NCBI RefSeq assembly: GCF_002211365.1
Contig: NZ_LOKZ01000004.1
Location: 1-64,000, forward strand
Direction: 5' to 3'
DNA: 64,000 nt
DNA from: Rhizobium sp. R711
GTDB lineage: Bacteria; Pseudomonadota; Alphaproteobacteria; Rhizobiales; Rhizobiaceae
Part shown: positions 34,178 through 45,810 of the stretch, piece after piece
Numbering within the stretch: position 1 is the first letter of the stretch
Layout: every line of letters begins with the position of its first letter
Position numbers and translations under genes: made by a program
Notes under the pieces: model-generated
The model's input: the letters and a program-made list of their open reading frames with translations, nothing else
The model's database searches: none
What the model was told of the DNA's origin: nothing

Positions 34178-35437
34178 TCAGATCTTGCCGCCCGCTTCGG
34201 AAATGACCTTGGTCAGGCTTCCGTTCGCCGGGAAGAGGGGGATCAGGCACGCCTGCAGGGCGTGGTAGATGTCGCCCCTGCCAGGGAAGATCGTATGGGC
34301 AGGCACCAGGTCTTCCGTCAGTTCCTCATGCCAGCCGCCATTCTTGTGATCGATGAAGGAGCGTTCGATGACGTTCCAGATCTTGCGGTAGTGTTCCTCA
34401 TGGTAGTCACTCGGCAGGTGTTCGTTGAGGAAGTGCGCGGCACCGGCGCCCTCGCAAGCAGGCCACCACAGTTTGTTACGTTTGGCGGGCCTGTCTTGCC
34501 AGTCGAGCGTATAGAAGAAGCCGCCCTTATTATCGTCCCAACCGAGGGCGATCGACTGCGAGAACAGGCTCTTGGCTGCATCCGGCATCCAGTCATGCTT
34601 CTTGTTGCCAAGCACCCAGAGCTGAAGAAGGAGACGCGCCCATTCCAGCCAATGACCGGGGGTGGTACCTGCCGGGCGGAACATTTCGTTCGGATGATAG
34701 TAATCCTTGTCGAGGACCCAATCGGTGCTGAAGTGTTCGGCCACGCGCCAGCCGACGGAGCCGGCGGCACGACGAATGACGAGGTCGGCAATGCTTTCGG
34801 CCTTGGCGAGATAGTCGCGGTTGCCGGTTGCCTCGAAGGCAGCCATCAGCGCTTCGGTCAGGTGCATGTTGGAGTTCTGGCCGCGATAGTTGCCGCTGTC
34901 GAGGGGCTGCCAGTCGGCGGTGAACTCTTCGGCGATGGCGCCGTGCGCGGCTTCCCAGAACTTCGTGTTCAGGACGTCGGTGATGTCGGCAAGCATGCCG
35001 TCGGCAAGCGGATGGCCGACTGTTTTTGCGGAGGAGGCTGCGAGCAGCACAAAGGCGTGGCCGTAGCCCTGCTTGTTTGAATCGACGGGGCCGTTGTCGT
35101 CAAGAGACCAGAAGTAGCCACCGTTCTTGGTGTCGCGGTGATGCTTCCAGATGTACTGCATGCCGTGATCCACGACGTCGGCGGCGCCGGGGCGGCCGAG
35201 AAGGGTGCCGATCGCGAAGCAGTGAACGGCACGCGACGCGATATGGATCGGGCGGACCTGGCCTGCGGCATTGAGCGGCTTGCCGGTGTCGTCGAGATCG
35301 AAGAAACCGCCCATTGGGTTGATGGAATTGTGCTGGAAGAAATCGAAGAGCCCGTTTGCCTGTGCAAGAAGCCAGTTGCGGTGGTAGGTGCGGGTGGTCC
35401 AGTTTCCGAGCGCGGCGTCGCCGCTTGCAGGTACCAT
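34178..35437 (-). CDS. AGE-family sugar epimerase/isomerase
   Basis: 419 residues of the N-acylglucosamine 2-epimerase/YihS/mannose-isomerase family, an alpha6/alpha6 barrel. Conserved pieces are NPMGGFFDLDDTGKPLNAAG, RAVHCFAIGTLLGRPGA, QGYGHAFVLLAASSA, NSNMHLTEALMAAFEATGNR, TPGHWLEWARLLLQ and KLWWPACEGAGAA. Catalytic histidines of the family fall in the NSNMHLTEA and TPGHWLEW motifs. It likely interconverts an aldose and ketose such as mannose and fructose. The ATG at 35437 follows GGAGGAG; the longer ORF to 35506 is rejected. Divergent from metH. Confidence 0.88.
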   Translation of the reverse strand: MVPASGDAALGNWTTRTYHRNWLLAQANGLFDFFQHNSINPMGGFFDLDDTGKPLNAAGQVRPIHIASRAVHCFAIGTLLGRPGAADVVDHGMQYIWKHHRDTKNGGYFWSLDDNGPVDSNKQGYGHAFVLLAASSAKTVGHPLADGMLADITDVLNTKFWEAAHGAIAEEFTADWQPLDSGNYRGQNSNMHLTEALMAAFEATGNRDYLAKAESIADLVIRRAAGSVGWRVAEHFSTDWVLDKDYYHPNEMFRPAGTTPGHWLEWARLLLQLWVLGNKKHDWMPDAAKSLFSQSIALGWDDNKGGFFYTLDWQDRPAKRNKLWWPACEGAGAAHFLNEHLPSDYHEEHYRKIWNVIERSFIDHKNGGWHEELTEDLVPAHTIFPGRGDIYHALQACLIPLFPANGSLTKVISEAGGKI

Positions 35438-35548
35438 GATACTCCTCCGATTTCGTGCACAAAATCCTTCGCAACCGCCTATATAGGGGCCGCCCGAGTC
35501 TGTCATCTGTCAAGCGCCGCAAAGGCGCCACATGATAGGCATATATTG

Positions 35549-35568
35549 ACATAAAGATATCTTTATGT
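35549..35568. promoter_or_regulatory. Perfect 20-bp palindrome upstream of metH
   Basis: ACATAAAGATATCTTTATGT is a perfect palindrome in the short metH leader, overlapping a TTGACA at 35546-35551. It is the size and form of an ArsR-family operator; SAH-responsive SahR sites are known upstream of methionine-cycle genes in Proteobacteria. That link is inference. No cobalamin or SAM riboswitch is evident here. Confidence 0.6.
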
Positions 35569-35610
35569 GATTTGGTCAACTGGTCTGCAACGACGTCAAG
35601 GAGTCCGCCC

Positions 35611-39384
<3,774 letters not shown>

Positions 39385-39473
39385 TCGGCTGGGTCTTCAG
39401 GATTCGATTCAAGGACTGGACAGATTGATTCAGCTTGTCGTCGCAAGGCGCTGAAACTGAATCGGAAACCGTC

Positions 39474-40355
39474 TCAGGTGCTGGGCGTCAATTGGACGAG
39501 TAGGGCCGTGGTGTCGTCGCTCTGCTTATAGCGCGGATAGCGCAGGCCTTCGGGATCGATCTCGCGTTCGAAGCGCCTGAGTTCCTCCACCATCGACCGC
39601 AGACCCTTTTCGCGCGCGGTGCGCACGAGGCTTTCGGAATCATAGGCCGCGTAGAGGACCGCCAAGTCCGAGAAGCCATCGCTGCAGATGATCGCGTGCG
39701 CCCTGCCTCTGATAACAAGCCGCTCGGAAACCAGATGGTCGGCGGCCTCCGGTACGAGGCCGAGGGTCCAAACCCCGCTCTCCGGCGTATTCTGCCGCTC
39801 GCGGTGCTGGCGCAACAAGGCGAGGGTCTCGGAATTGCCGAGCGCGCCACCTTCCTTCGTGATGCCGCCCGTTCGCGCAATGTGCTTTCGCGCCTGGTTT
39901 TGTTCATGCTGGTAGGCGCCCGGAATTGCCATGTGCATGGTGGCGAAGCCATTTTCCTCCAGTAGAAAAAGGCAGGAGTCGCCGAGGCCTATGAAGTGGA
40001 AACCGTCATCAGTCTGATGCAGCATCGCGAACGCGGTCAACGGCCAGGCGTAACGCGGCACGGTCTCGTGGCCGCTCAGAAACGCCGAGCGAGCTGCGAG
40101 AGACAGGTCGTGCGCAACCTCTGAGACACTGGACTCACGGGTGATCTGATCCTGAAAGCCGCGGGCGAAATGCCGGGCGATCCAGGCGGCGTCGCTGCCT
40201 GCCTCATCCATATACTGGCGATCGCCGAGGCCCGTTGCACCGTCGATGACGAAGGCGCAGGCGTCGTTATAGCCGAAGCTGTCGTCGTTCGGCTTTGCGG
40301 GATTTCCGGGATCGGAGATGCTGTCGAGGATCGTGATGCGAGTCGTCATGGGCAT
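39474..40355 (-). CDS. PP2C-like serine/threonine phosphatase
   Basis: 293 residues, a stand-alone PP2C-type catalytic domain. Motifs visible are NDDSFGYNDACAFVIDGATG (motif with the metal-binding Asp pair), FIGLGDSCLFLL, IICSDGFSDLAVLY and QSDDTTALLVQL at the end, which together carry the metal-binding aspartates. No kinase, anti-sigma or receiver domain is attached or adjacent, so the target is unknown. Two in-frame ATG starts (40355 and 40349) are equally possible; neither has a strong Shine-Dalgarno. Convergent with metH; a weak GATTCAG...CTGAATC stem lies between. Confidence 0.82.
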   Translation of the reverse strand: MPMTTRITILDSISDPGNPAKPNDDSFGYNDACAFVIDGATGLGDRQYMDEAGSDAAWIARHFARGFQDQITRESSVSEVAHDLSLAARSAFLSGHETVPRYAWPLTAFAMLHQTDDGFHFIGLGDSCLFLLEENGFATMHMAIPGAYQHEQNQARKHIARTGGITKEGGALGNSETLALLRQHRERQNTPESGVWTLGLVPEAADHLVSERLVIRGRAHAIICSDGFSDLAVLYAAYDSESLVRTAREKGLRSMVEELRRFEREIDPEGLRYPRYKQSDDTTALLVQLTPST

Positions 40356-40398
40356 ATTGAATAGACGCCCTTGACCGTCCCTTCAATGCGACCGGGCA

Positions 40399-41163
40399 TC
40401 ACGGCGCACCGATCGTCAGTTCGGCGACAAAATCATAGGCGTCGCCACGATAGAGCGAGCGGGTGAACTCGACCGCCCGGCCGGAGCCCAGATAGGAGAT
40501 GCGTTCGATCGACAGCCCCGCGGCGCCGACGGGGACGCCGAGGAGATGGGCGTCGGCCTCCTTCATGTTTGTCGCGGAAATCCGCTGCACGGCGCGGACC
40601 GGGCGGACCTGGCGACGCTCAAGTTCCGCATAGAGCGACGTCGTCACGACGAAGGGATCCGGAAGGAATTCGCCGGAGACGCTGGCGTTTTCAATTGCCA
40701 GCGGCTGATCGTCGGCAATGCGCAGACGGCTGAGGCGTGAAACTCTGACATCGGTTGCGAGGCCGAGAATCATCATTTCATCGGGCGAGGGTGTATGAAT
40801 GCCCTTGTGGAGCCATTCGGAGCGCGAGGTCATGCCGCGACGGGCCATATCCTCGGTAAATGAGGTGAGCTGCGAGAGGCGCTGCTCGACCTTCGACACC
40901 GGCTTCGTCACAAAGGTTCCGGAGCCATGGCGACGGACAAGCAGGCCGTCGGCAACAAGCTCATCGATTGCCTTGCGCACTGTCACCCGGCTGACCGTTG
41001 CAAATTCGGCGATATCGCGCTCGGGCGGCAGGGCGTCGCCATGGCTGAGCGTGCCCGTGCGAATGGCATCTTCCAGCGTTCGGCGCAATTTGACGTAAAG
41101 CGGCCCAGTACCGCCGGCTTGAAGGCGCTCGGGGGAAAGGAGGCTTGCGAAATCGTCGGTCAT
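40399..41163 (-). CDS. GntR/HutC (UTRA)-family regulator
   Basis: 254 residues. N-terminal winged helix at PLYVKLRRTLEDAIRTGTLS, PPERDIAEFATVSRVTVRKA and LLVRRHGSGTFVTKPV; C-terminal UTRA domain (RLRIADDQPLAIENASVSGE, then RAVEFTRSLYRGDAYDFVAE at the end). This architecture is that of NagR/DasR-type amino-sugar regulators. It overlaps the upstream kinase gene by four bases (ATGA). With the kinase and the divergent ABC importer it most likely forms a substrate-controlled amino-sugar module; two similar AT-rich sites lie in the divergent promoter region. Confidence 0.9.
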   Translation of the reverse strand: MTDDFASLLSPERLQAGGTGPLYVKLRRTLEDAIRTGTLSHGDALPPERDIAEFATVSRVTVRKAIDELVADGLLVRRHGSGTFVTKPVSKVEQRLSQLTSFTEDMARRGMTSRSEWLHKGIHTPSPDEMMILGLATDVRVSRLSRLRIADDQPLAIENASVSGEFLPDPFVVTTSLYAELERRQVRPVRAVQRISATNMKEADAHLLGVPVGAAGLSIERISYLGSGRAVEFTRSLYRGDAYDFVAELTIGAP

Positions 41164-42044
41164 GCCGCGCCTGTTCCTTCCTCGTGCAAAAACTTCACCG
41201 CGAGATCGATGGCGCCCTGCAGGACATCTCCCCTGGGCTCTCGCAGCAGGCTAATGTGACGTTCCGCAAGCCATGGACGGTAGGCTTTCGCCAATCCACC
41301 CAACAGGCAAATCGCCTCGCACTCCGGCCAGAGCAGCGCATCAAGGCTCTCGCCGATCGAGGCCGCTGCGTTCCGCACGATCGCCGTCGCAACAGGGTCG
41401 CCCTTAGCGGCAGCCTCAAAGACGACAGGCGCATAACGAGCGAAGTCATTGGGGCGGGAGACATGGGCAAATTCCACGACACGCTCGGGATCGTCGCCAT
41501 ACTCGGCCATGACCGTCTGGGTCGCAGGCGAGGAGGGGCGCACGCCGTCATGCGCTAGCAAGGACTGTTCCAACAGGTCACGGCCGAGACGGGCGCCACT
41601 TGCCTGATCGCCGACAATGAAGCCCCAGCCGCCGATGCCGTAAAGCTTTCCGTTGCGGCGCGCATTGTAGACAGAGCCGGTGCCGAAGGCGCCGATTACG
41701 CCGTCCGAATCGCCCAGTGCGCCTTGGAGCGCGGTGGTCGCATCGGTGACGATACGACGTCTGGCAAAGGGCAGGGAGCGCTCGATCCGTTCGGCATAGT
41801 CGCCGACATTTGCGCCGGCGACGCCGATGACGGCTGCTACGCTGGAAACGGCTTCAGGGGGCAGGCCGGCGTCGCTCAACGCGTTCTTGGCCGATGCAAT
41901 GATGTTGAGCAATGAATTGTCGAGGTCGGACAGGATGTTCGATGGGCCGGCCGTGCCACGACCAAGGACACGTCCTGTCGCATCCGTCACTGCGGCACGG
42001 CAGCTGGAACCGCCGCCATCAATGCCGATCGTAAGTTCTGTCAT
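41160..42044 (-). CDS. BadF/BadG-family ATPase, N-acetylglucosamine kinase-like
   Basis: 294 residues of the ASKHA sugar-kinase fold. Phosphate-1 motif LTIGIDGGGSSCRAAVTDAT is at the N-terminus; GAFGTGSVYNARRNGKLYGI and GGWGFIVGDQASGARLGRDL near the middle are the signature of eukaryote-like N-acetylglucosamine kinases (phosphorylation of GlcNAc or a related amino sugar with ATP); the adenosine motif is AICLLGGLAKAY. Co-transcribed with the UTRA regulator that follows, and divergent from the importer. Substrate assignment is by family and neighbourhood only. Confidence 0.85.
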   Translation of the reverse strand: MTELTIGIDGGGSSCRAAVTDATGRVLGRGTAGPSNILSDLDNSLLNIIASAKNALSDAGLPPEAVSSVAAVIGVAGANVGDYAERIERSLPFARRRIVTDATTALQGALGDSDGVIGAFGTGSVYNARRNGKLYGIGGWGFIVGDQASGARLGRDLLEQSLLAHDGVRPSSPATQTVMAEYGDDPERVVEFAHVSRPNDFARYAPVVFEAAAKGDPVATAIVRNAAASIGESLDALLWPECEAICLLGGLAKAYRPWLAERHISLLREPRGDVLQGAIDLAVKFLHEEGTGAA

Positions 42045-42085
42045 TGAACCACCAAAAATCCGCTCATTCCCTTGTTTTCATTACA

Positions 42086-42102
42086 ATACCAAAAAAATAC
42101 CA
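42086..42102. promoter_or_regulatory. Candidate UTRA-regulator operator, site 1
   Basis: ATACCAAAAAAATACCA, 43 bases upstream of the kinase start. Its reverse complement TGGTATTTTTTTGGTAT shares TTGGTATTTTTTTGG-like sequence with site 2, so the two form an inverted pair across the divergent promoter region. Confidence 0.45.
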
Positions 42103-42216
42103 TTTACCAAGTGCAAAGCGTGGCAAAAGCTCATCTTTTTATGCCATTGATTTTAAATGATAAAATTTTTAATGCGGCATTTCTGTTGCTTGGATGTTAG
42201 AATTGGCTGGACAATT

Positions 42217-42230
42217 GGTATTTTTTTGGC
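42217..42230. promoter_or_regulatory. Candidate UTRA-regulator operator, site 2
   Basis: GGTATTTTTTTGGC, in opposite orientation to site 1 and 130 bases away. Repetition of this unusual A/T tract with flanking GG in the same divergent gap is the only support. Confidence 0.4.
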
Positions 42231-42560
42231 CTTAATTCAACTCAAAGGGAACAGAGCATCGGGCAGCGATAAACCGGCAGGACAGAGATAAGCCGGGCCA
42301 CTCGATGAAATGCGGATTCGGCCGTGGCGGCTCTGCCGCCTTCAAGCCGTTCTCGCCATCAGTTTTCCCTTTCATGGCTGTGCCGGATCGGTTTCTTGTT
42401 CGGGTACGCTGTCTGGCCGACGGGGCGACCTGTCGTGCCGGTTGAGCTTCGGGCCGGCAGTTGTTGACGGCCCTTAAAGTGGCGTTGCGTGTGACCTCAC
42501 GCACGCGAACGCTTGTTTCAGGTCAGGAACAGCGCTTCATCGGCGCATAAAACAGGAGAG
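42231..42560. other. Long leader/intergenic region before the ABC operon
   Basis: About 330 bases with no credible gene; the minus-strand ORF here (42232-42504) looks spurious (Arg/Pro-rich, no ribosome site). A small GGCGGC-TCT-GCCGCC hairpin lies near 42330. It could be a long 5' leader of the binding-protein message or contain its promoter; I see no clear -10/-35. Confidence 0.4.
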
Positions 42561-42564
42561 GGAA

Positions 42565-43824
42565 ATGAAGAACACCGCACTTAAAGGCTTCTTGCTGGCA
42601 TCCAGCCTGCTGACATCAGTTGGCTTTGCTCATGCCGCCGACGTCACGCTGACGATTGAAAGTTGGCGCAACGACGACCTGCAGATCTGGCAGGAAAAGA
42701 TCATCCCGGCATTCGAAGCCAAGAACCCGGGCATCAAGCTCGTTTTCTCGCCGACCGCGCCGACCGAATACAACGCCTCGCTGAACGCCAAACTGGATGC
42801 CGGTTCCGCTGGTGACATCATCACCTGCCGCCCGTTCGACGCCTCGCTCGAACTCTTCAACAAGAAACAGATCGCCGATCTGACGAGCCTGCCGGGCATC
42901 GAGAACTTCTCGGCCGTCGCCAAGGCTGCCTGGACGACAGATGACGGCAAGTCCACCTTCTGCGTGCCGATGGCCTCGGTCATCCATGGTTTCATCTACA
43001 ACAAGGATGCCTTCGATAAGCTCGGCATCTCCGTTCCTAAGACTGAAGAAGAATTCTTCGCCGCCCTCGACAAGATCAAGGCTGACGGCACCTATATCCC
43101 GATGGCCATGGGCACGAAGGATCTCTGGGAAGCCGCGACCATGGGCTACCAGAACATCGGCCCGAACTACTGGAAGGGTGAAGATGGCCGCTTGGCACTC
43201 GTTGGCGGCAAGCAGAAGCTGACCGATGCGGAATGGGTCCAGCCTTTCGAGCAACTCGCCAAGTGGAAGCCTTATCTCGGCGACGGTTTCGAAGCCCAGA
43301 CCTATTCCGATAGCCAGAACCTCTTCACGCTCGGCCGCGCCGCGATCTATCCGGCCGGTTCCTGGGAGATCTCGCTGTTTAACAGTCAGGCCCAGTTCAA
43401 GATGGGCGCGTTCCCGCCGCCGGTTCCGAAGGCCGGTGACCAAGGCTATATCTCCGACCATCCGGATATTGGCGTCAGCCTGAACGCCAAGAGCACCCAT
43501 GCCGAGGAAGCCAAGAAGTTCCTCACCTGGGTCGCTTCGCCGGAATTTGCCGAAATCTACGCCAACGCGCTGCCGGGCTTCTTCAGCCTGAACTCGACGC
43601 CGGTGAAGATGAGCGATCCGCTGGCCCAGGAATTCGTCTCCTGGCGTGGCCCGTTCAAGTCGACGATCCGCTCGACCTACCAGATCCTGTCGCGCGGTAC
43701 GCCGAACCTCGAAAACGAGACCTGGGTCGCTTCTGCAAACGTCATCAACGGCACTGTTACGCCGGCTGATGCCGCCAAGAAGCTGCAGGACGGCCTGAAT
43801 GGCTGGTTCAAGCCGGGCAAGTGA
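42565..43824 (+). CDS. Sugar ABC importer binding protein (CUT1)
   Basis: 419-residue family 1 solute-binding protein. Signal peptide MKNTALKGFLLASSLLTSVG with cleavage at AHA; mature part begins ADVTLTIESWRNDDLQIWQE. ABC-type motifs include AGDIITCRPFDASLELFNKK and LFTLGRAAIYPAGSWEISLF. ATG at 42565 has GGAGAGGG six bases upstream. First gene of a five-gene operon divergent from an amino-sugar-type kinase and regulator; so an amino sugar or its oligomer is the likely ligand. A perfect hairpin follows the stop codon. Confidence 0.9.
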   Translation: MKNTALKGFLLASSLLTSVGFAHAADVTLTIESWRNDDLQIWQEKIIPAFEAKNPGIKLVFSPTAPTEYNASLNAKLDAGSAGDIITCRPFDASLELFNKKQIADLTSLPGIENFSAVAKAAWTTDDGKSTFCVPMASVIHGFIYNKDAFDKLGISVPKTEEEFFAALDKIKADGTYIPMAMGTKDLWEAATMGYQNIGPNYWKGEDGRLALVGGKQKLTDAEWVQPFEQLAKWKPYLGDGFEAQTYSDSQNLFTLGRAAIYPAGSWEISLFNSQAQFKMGAFPPPVPKAGDQGYISDHPDIGVSLNAKSTHAEEAKKFLTWVASPEFAEIYANALPGFFSLNSTPVKMSDPLAQEFVSWRGPFKSTIRSTYQILSRGTPNLENETWVASANVINGTVTPADAAKKLQDGLNGWFKPGK

Positions 43825-43831
43825 TTGCGAT

Positions 43832-43859
43832 GTGAGGGACGGCATCAGCCGTCCCTCAC
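43832..43859 (+). terminator. Intercistronic hairpin after the binding-protein gene
   Basis: GTGAGGGACGGC, loop ATCA, GCCGTCCCTCAC: perfect 12-pair stem starting eight bases after the stop codon. No T run follows, so it is more likely an mRNA-stabilising 3' hairpin than a full terminator. Confidence 0.65.
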
Positions 43860-44009
43860 TCCGGCTCAAAGCCAATTTCGTGTCCGCTTTTCCTCTCCCC
43901 GCCTCCTTCGAAACCCGAAGGGACGGGGAGACGAATAGAGGGAAGGGCGTTCTGCCCGCCGTGTCAGATGCGCCGCGCCAGGTGCAGCCAAGAAGAACAG
44001 GCAAAAGCC

Positions 44010-44957
44010 ATGAGCGAAGCCCTATCCGCTGTCGATGTCGTTCCAATCAAGCGCCCCGTGCGCTGGCACATCGGCGTCTTTCTTTTCCCGGCATTCCTCG
44101 TCTATTCGGCGATCATGATCCTGCCGCTGATCGAAACGCTGCGGCTTTCGTTCTACAACACCGTTGATGGCGTGCCTGCCTTCGTCGGCTTTGCGAACTA
44201 CAAGGTGTTGTTCGGCGATGCCCGCTGGGCACATGACTTCTGGAACGCGCTAGTCAACAACTTCATCTTCTTCGTCATTCACATGTGCGTGCAGAACCCG
44301 ATCGGCATCGCGTTGGCGGCGCTGCTGTCGACGCCGCGGCTTCGCTTCGTGGCGTTCTACCGCACGGCCATGTTCCTGCCGACGCTGCTCTCCTTCGTGA
44401 TTGTCGGCTTCATCTGGAAGCTCATCCTGTCGCCGATCTGGGGCGTCGCTCCGTGGCTGATGAGCCTCGTCGGCATGAAGTCGTTCTTCGCTCCATGGCT
44501 CGGACAGTCGGGGCCGGCGCTGGTTGCCGTGTCGCTGATCTCCAACTGGCAATATATCGGTATTCCGATGATGCTGATCTACGCGGCGCTGCTCAGCATC
44601 CCGGAAGAGGTGATCGAGGCCGCCGAGTGTGACGGCATCACCGGATGGGCACAGTTCTGGAAGATCAAGCTGCCCCTTATCCTGCCTGCCATCGGCATTA
44701 TCTCGATCCTGACTTTCGTCGGCAACTTCAATGCCTTCGACCTGATCTACACCGTGCAGGGTGCGCTTGCCGGACCCGATATGTCGACTGATATCTTGGG
44801 CACTCTGCTCTATCGCACCTTCTTCGGTTTCCAGCTGCAGCTCGGCGACCGCTCGATGGGCGCCACAATCGCTACAGTCATGTTCCTGATCATTCTCGCC
44901 GGCGTGTCGTTCTACCTTTTTGCCATCCAGCGGCGCATGCGCCGGTACCAGTTCTGA
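44010..44957 (+). CDS. Sugar ABC importer permease (MalF type)
   Basis: 315 residues from the ATG at 44010 (a longer in-frame ORF from 43968 is rejected). First helix WHIGVFLFPAFLVYSAIMIL; the EAA loop is EAAECDGITGWAQFWKIKLP near residue 209. Six helices. Follows the binding protein after 185 bases that hold a hairpin. Pairs with the next gene to form the channel. Confidence 0.9.
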   Translation: MSEALSAVDVVPIKRPVRWHIGVFLFPAFLVYSAIMILPLIETLRLSFYNTVDGVPAFVGFANYKVLFGDARWAHDFWNALVNNFIFFVIHMCVQNPIGIALAALLSTPRLRFVAFYRTAMFLPTLLSFVIVGFIWKLILSPIWGVAPWLMSLVGMKSFFAPWLGQSGPALVAVSLISNWQYIGIPMMLIYAALLSIPEEVIEAAECDGITGWAQFWKIKLPLILPAIGIISILTFVGNFNAFDLIYTVQGALAGPDMSTDILGTLLYRTFFGFQLQLGDRSMGATIATVMFLIILAGVSFYLFAIQRRMRRYQF

Positions 44958-44967
44958 GGAGTGCGCC

Positions 44968-45810
44968 ATGTCCAACAGAGCACGCACATCCCCCATCCGC
45001 ACCGGTCTCGTACACCTGGCGCTCATTGGCTATACGCTGGTTGCCATCTTCCCGGTGTTCCTGACGATCATCAACTCGTTCAAGGACCGCAACGCGATCT
45101 TCCGCTCGCCGATGCAGGTGCCGACACCTTCGACCTTCAGCCTTGTCGGTTATCAAACGGTGCTGGGGCAGGGTGACTTCGCGACCTATTTCCAGAACAG
45201 CTTCATCGTCACGGTCGTTTCGATCTTCTTCGTGCTGCTGTTCGGCGCGATGGCGGCTTTCGCGCTCTCTGAATACAAATTCAGGGGCAACACGCTAACC
45301 GGTCTCTACATGGCGATCGGTATCATGATCCCGATCCGCCTCGGCACGGTCGCCATCCTGCAGGGGATGGTGGCAGCCGGCCTCGTCAACACGCTGACGG
45401 CGCTTATCCTCGTCTATACCGCGCAGGGCATTCCGCTTGCGATCTTCATCCTGTCGGAATTCATGCGGACCGTCTCCGATGACCTGAAGAATGCAGGCCG
45501 CATCGATGGGCTCTCGGAATATTCGATCTTCTTCCGGCTGGTGCTGCCGCTGGTGCGGCCGGCTATGGCCACGGTCGCCGTCTTCACGATGATCCCGATC
45601 TGGAACGATCTCTGGTTCCCGCTGATCCTGGCGCCGGCTGAGGCGACGAAGACCGTCACCCTCGGCTCGCAGATCTTCATCGGGCAGTTCGTGACCAATT
45701 GGAACGCAGTGCTTGCGGCACTTTCGCTGGCAATCCTGCCGATCCTCGTTCTCTACGTCATCTTCTCGCGGCAGCTCATCCGCGGTATCACCTCGGGAGC
45801 GGTCAAGTGA
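44968..45810 (+). CDS. Sugar ABC importer permease (MalG type)
   Basis: 280 residues. It starts MSNRARTSPIRTGLVHLALI with GAGGAG about eight bases upstream; the first helix is HLALIGYTLVAIFPVFLTII. EAA loop region KNAGRIDGLSEYSIFFRLVL near residue 172, where the usual EAA reads KNAGRIDG, a mild deviation. Ten bases after the previous stop, and its own stop overlaps the next start (GTGA). Confidence 0.9.
   Translation: MSNRARTSPIRTGLVHLALIGYTLVAIFPVFLTIINSFKDRNAIFRSPMQVPTPSTFSLVGYQTVLGQGDFATYFQNSFIVTVVSIFFVLLFGAMAAFALSEYKFRGNTLTGLYMAIGIMIPIRLGTVAILQGMVAAGLVNTLTALILVYTAQGIPLAIFILSEFMRTVSDDLKNAGRIDGLSEYSIFFRLVLPLVRPAMATVAVFTMIPIWNDLWFPLILAPAEATKTVTLGSQIFIGQFVTNWNAVLAALSLAILPILVLYVIFSRQLIRGITSGAVK

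Noticed and set aside
34163..35080. 305-aa plus-strand ORF opposite the AGE gene
   Set aside because: Antisense shadow; the minus-strand frame has clear AGE-family motifs and a strong ribosome site.
35470..35610. Cobalamin or SAM riboswitch before metH
   Set aside because: The leader is too short and lacks a B12 box or SAM-II/SAM-V-like elements that I can see; a protein operator palindrome is present instead.
42232..42504. 90-aa ORF in the importer leader
   Set aside because: Arg/Pro-rich composition, no ribosome site, minus strand in a regulatory gap; probably chance.
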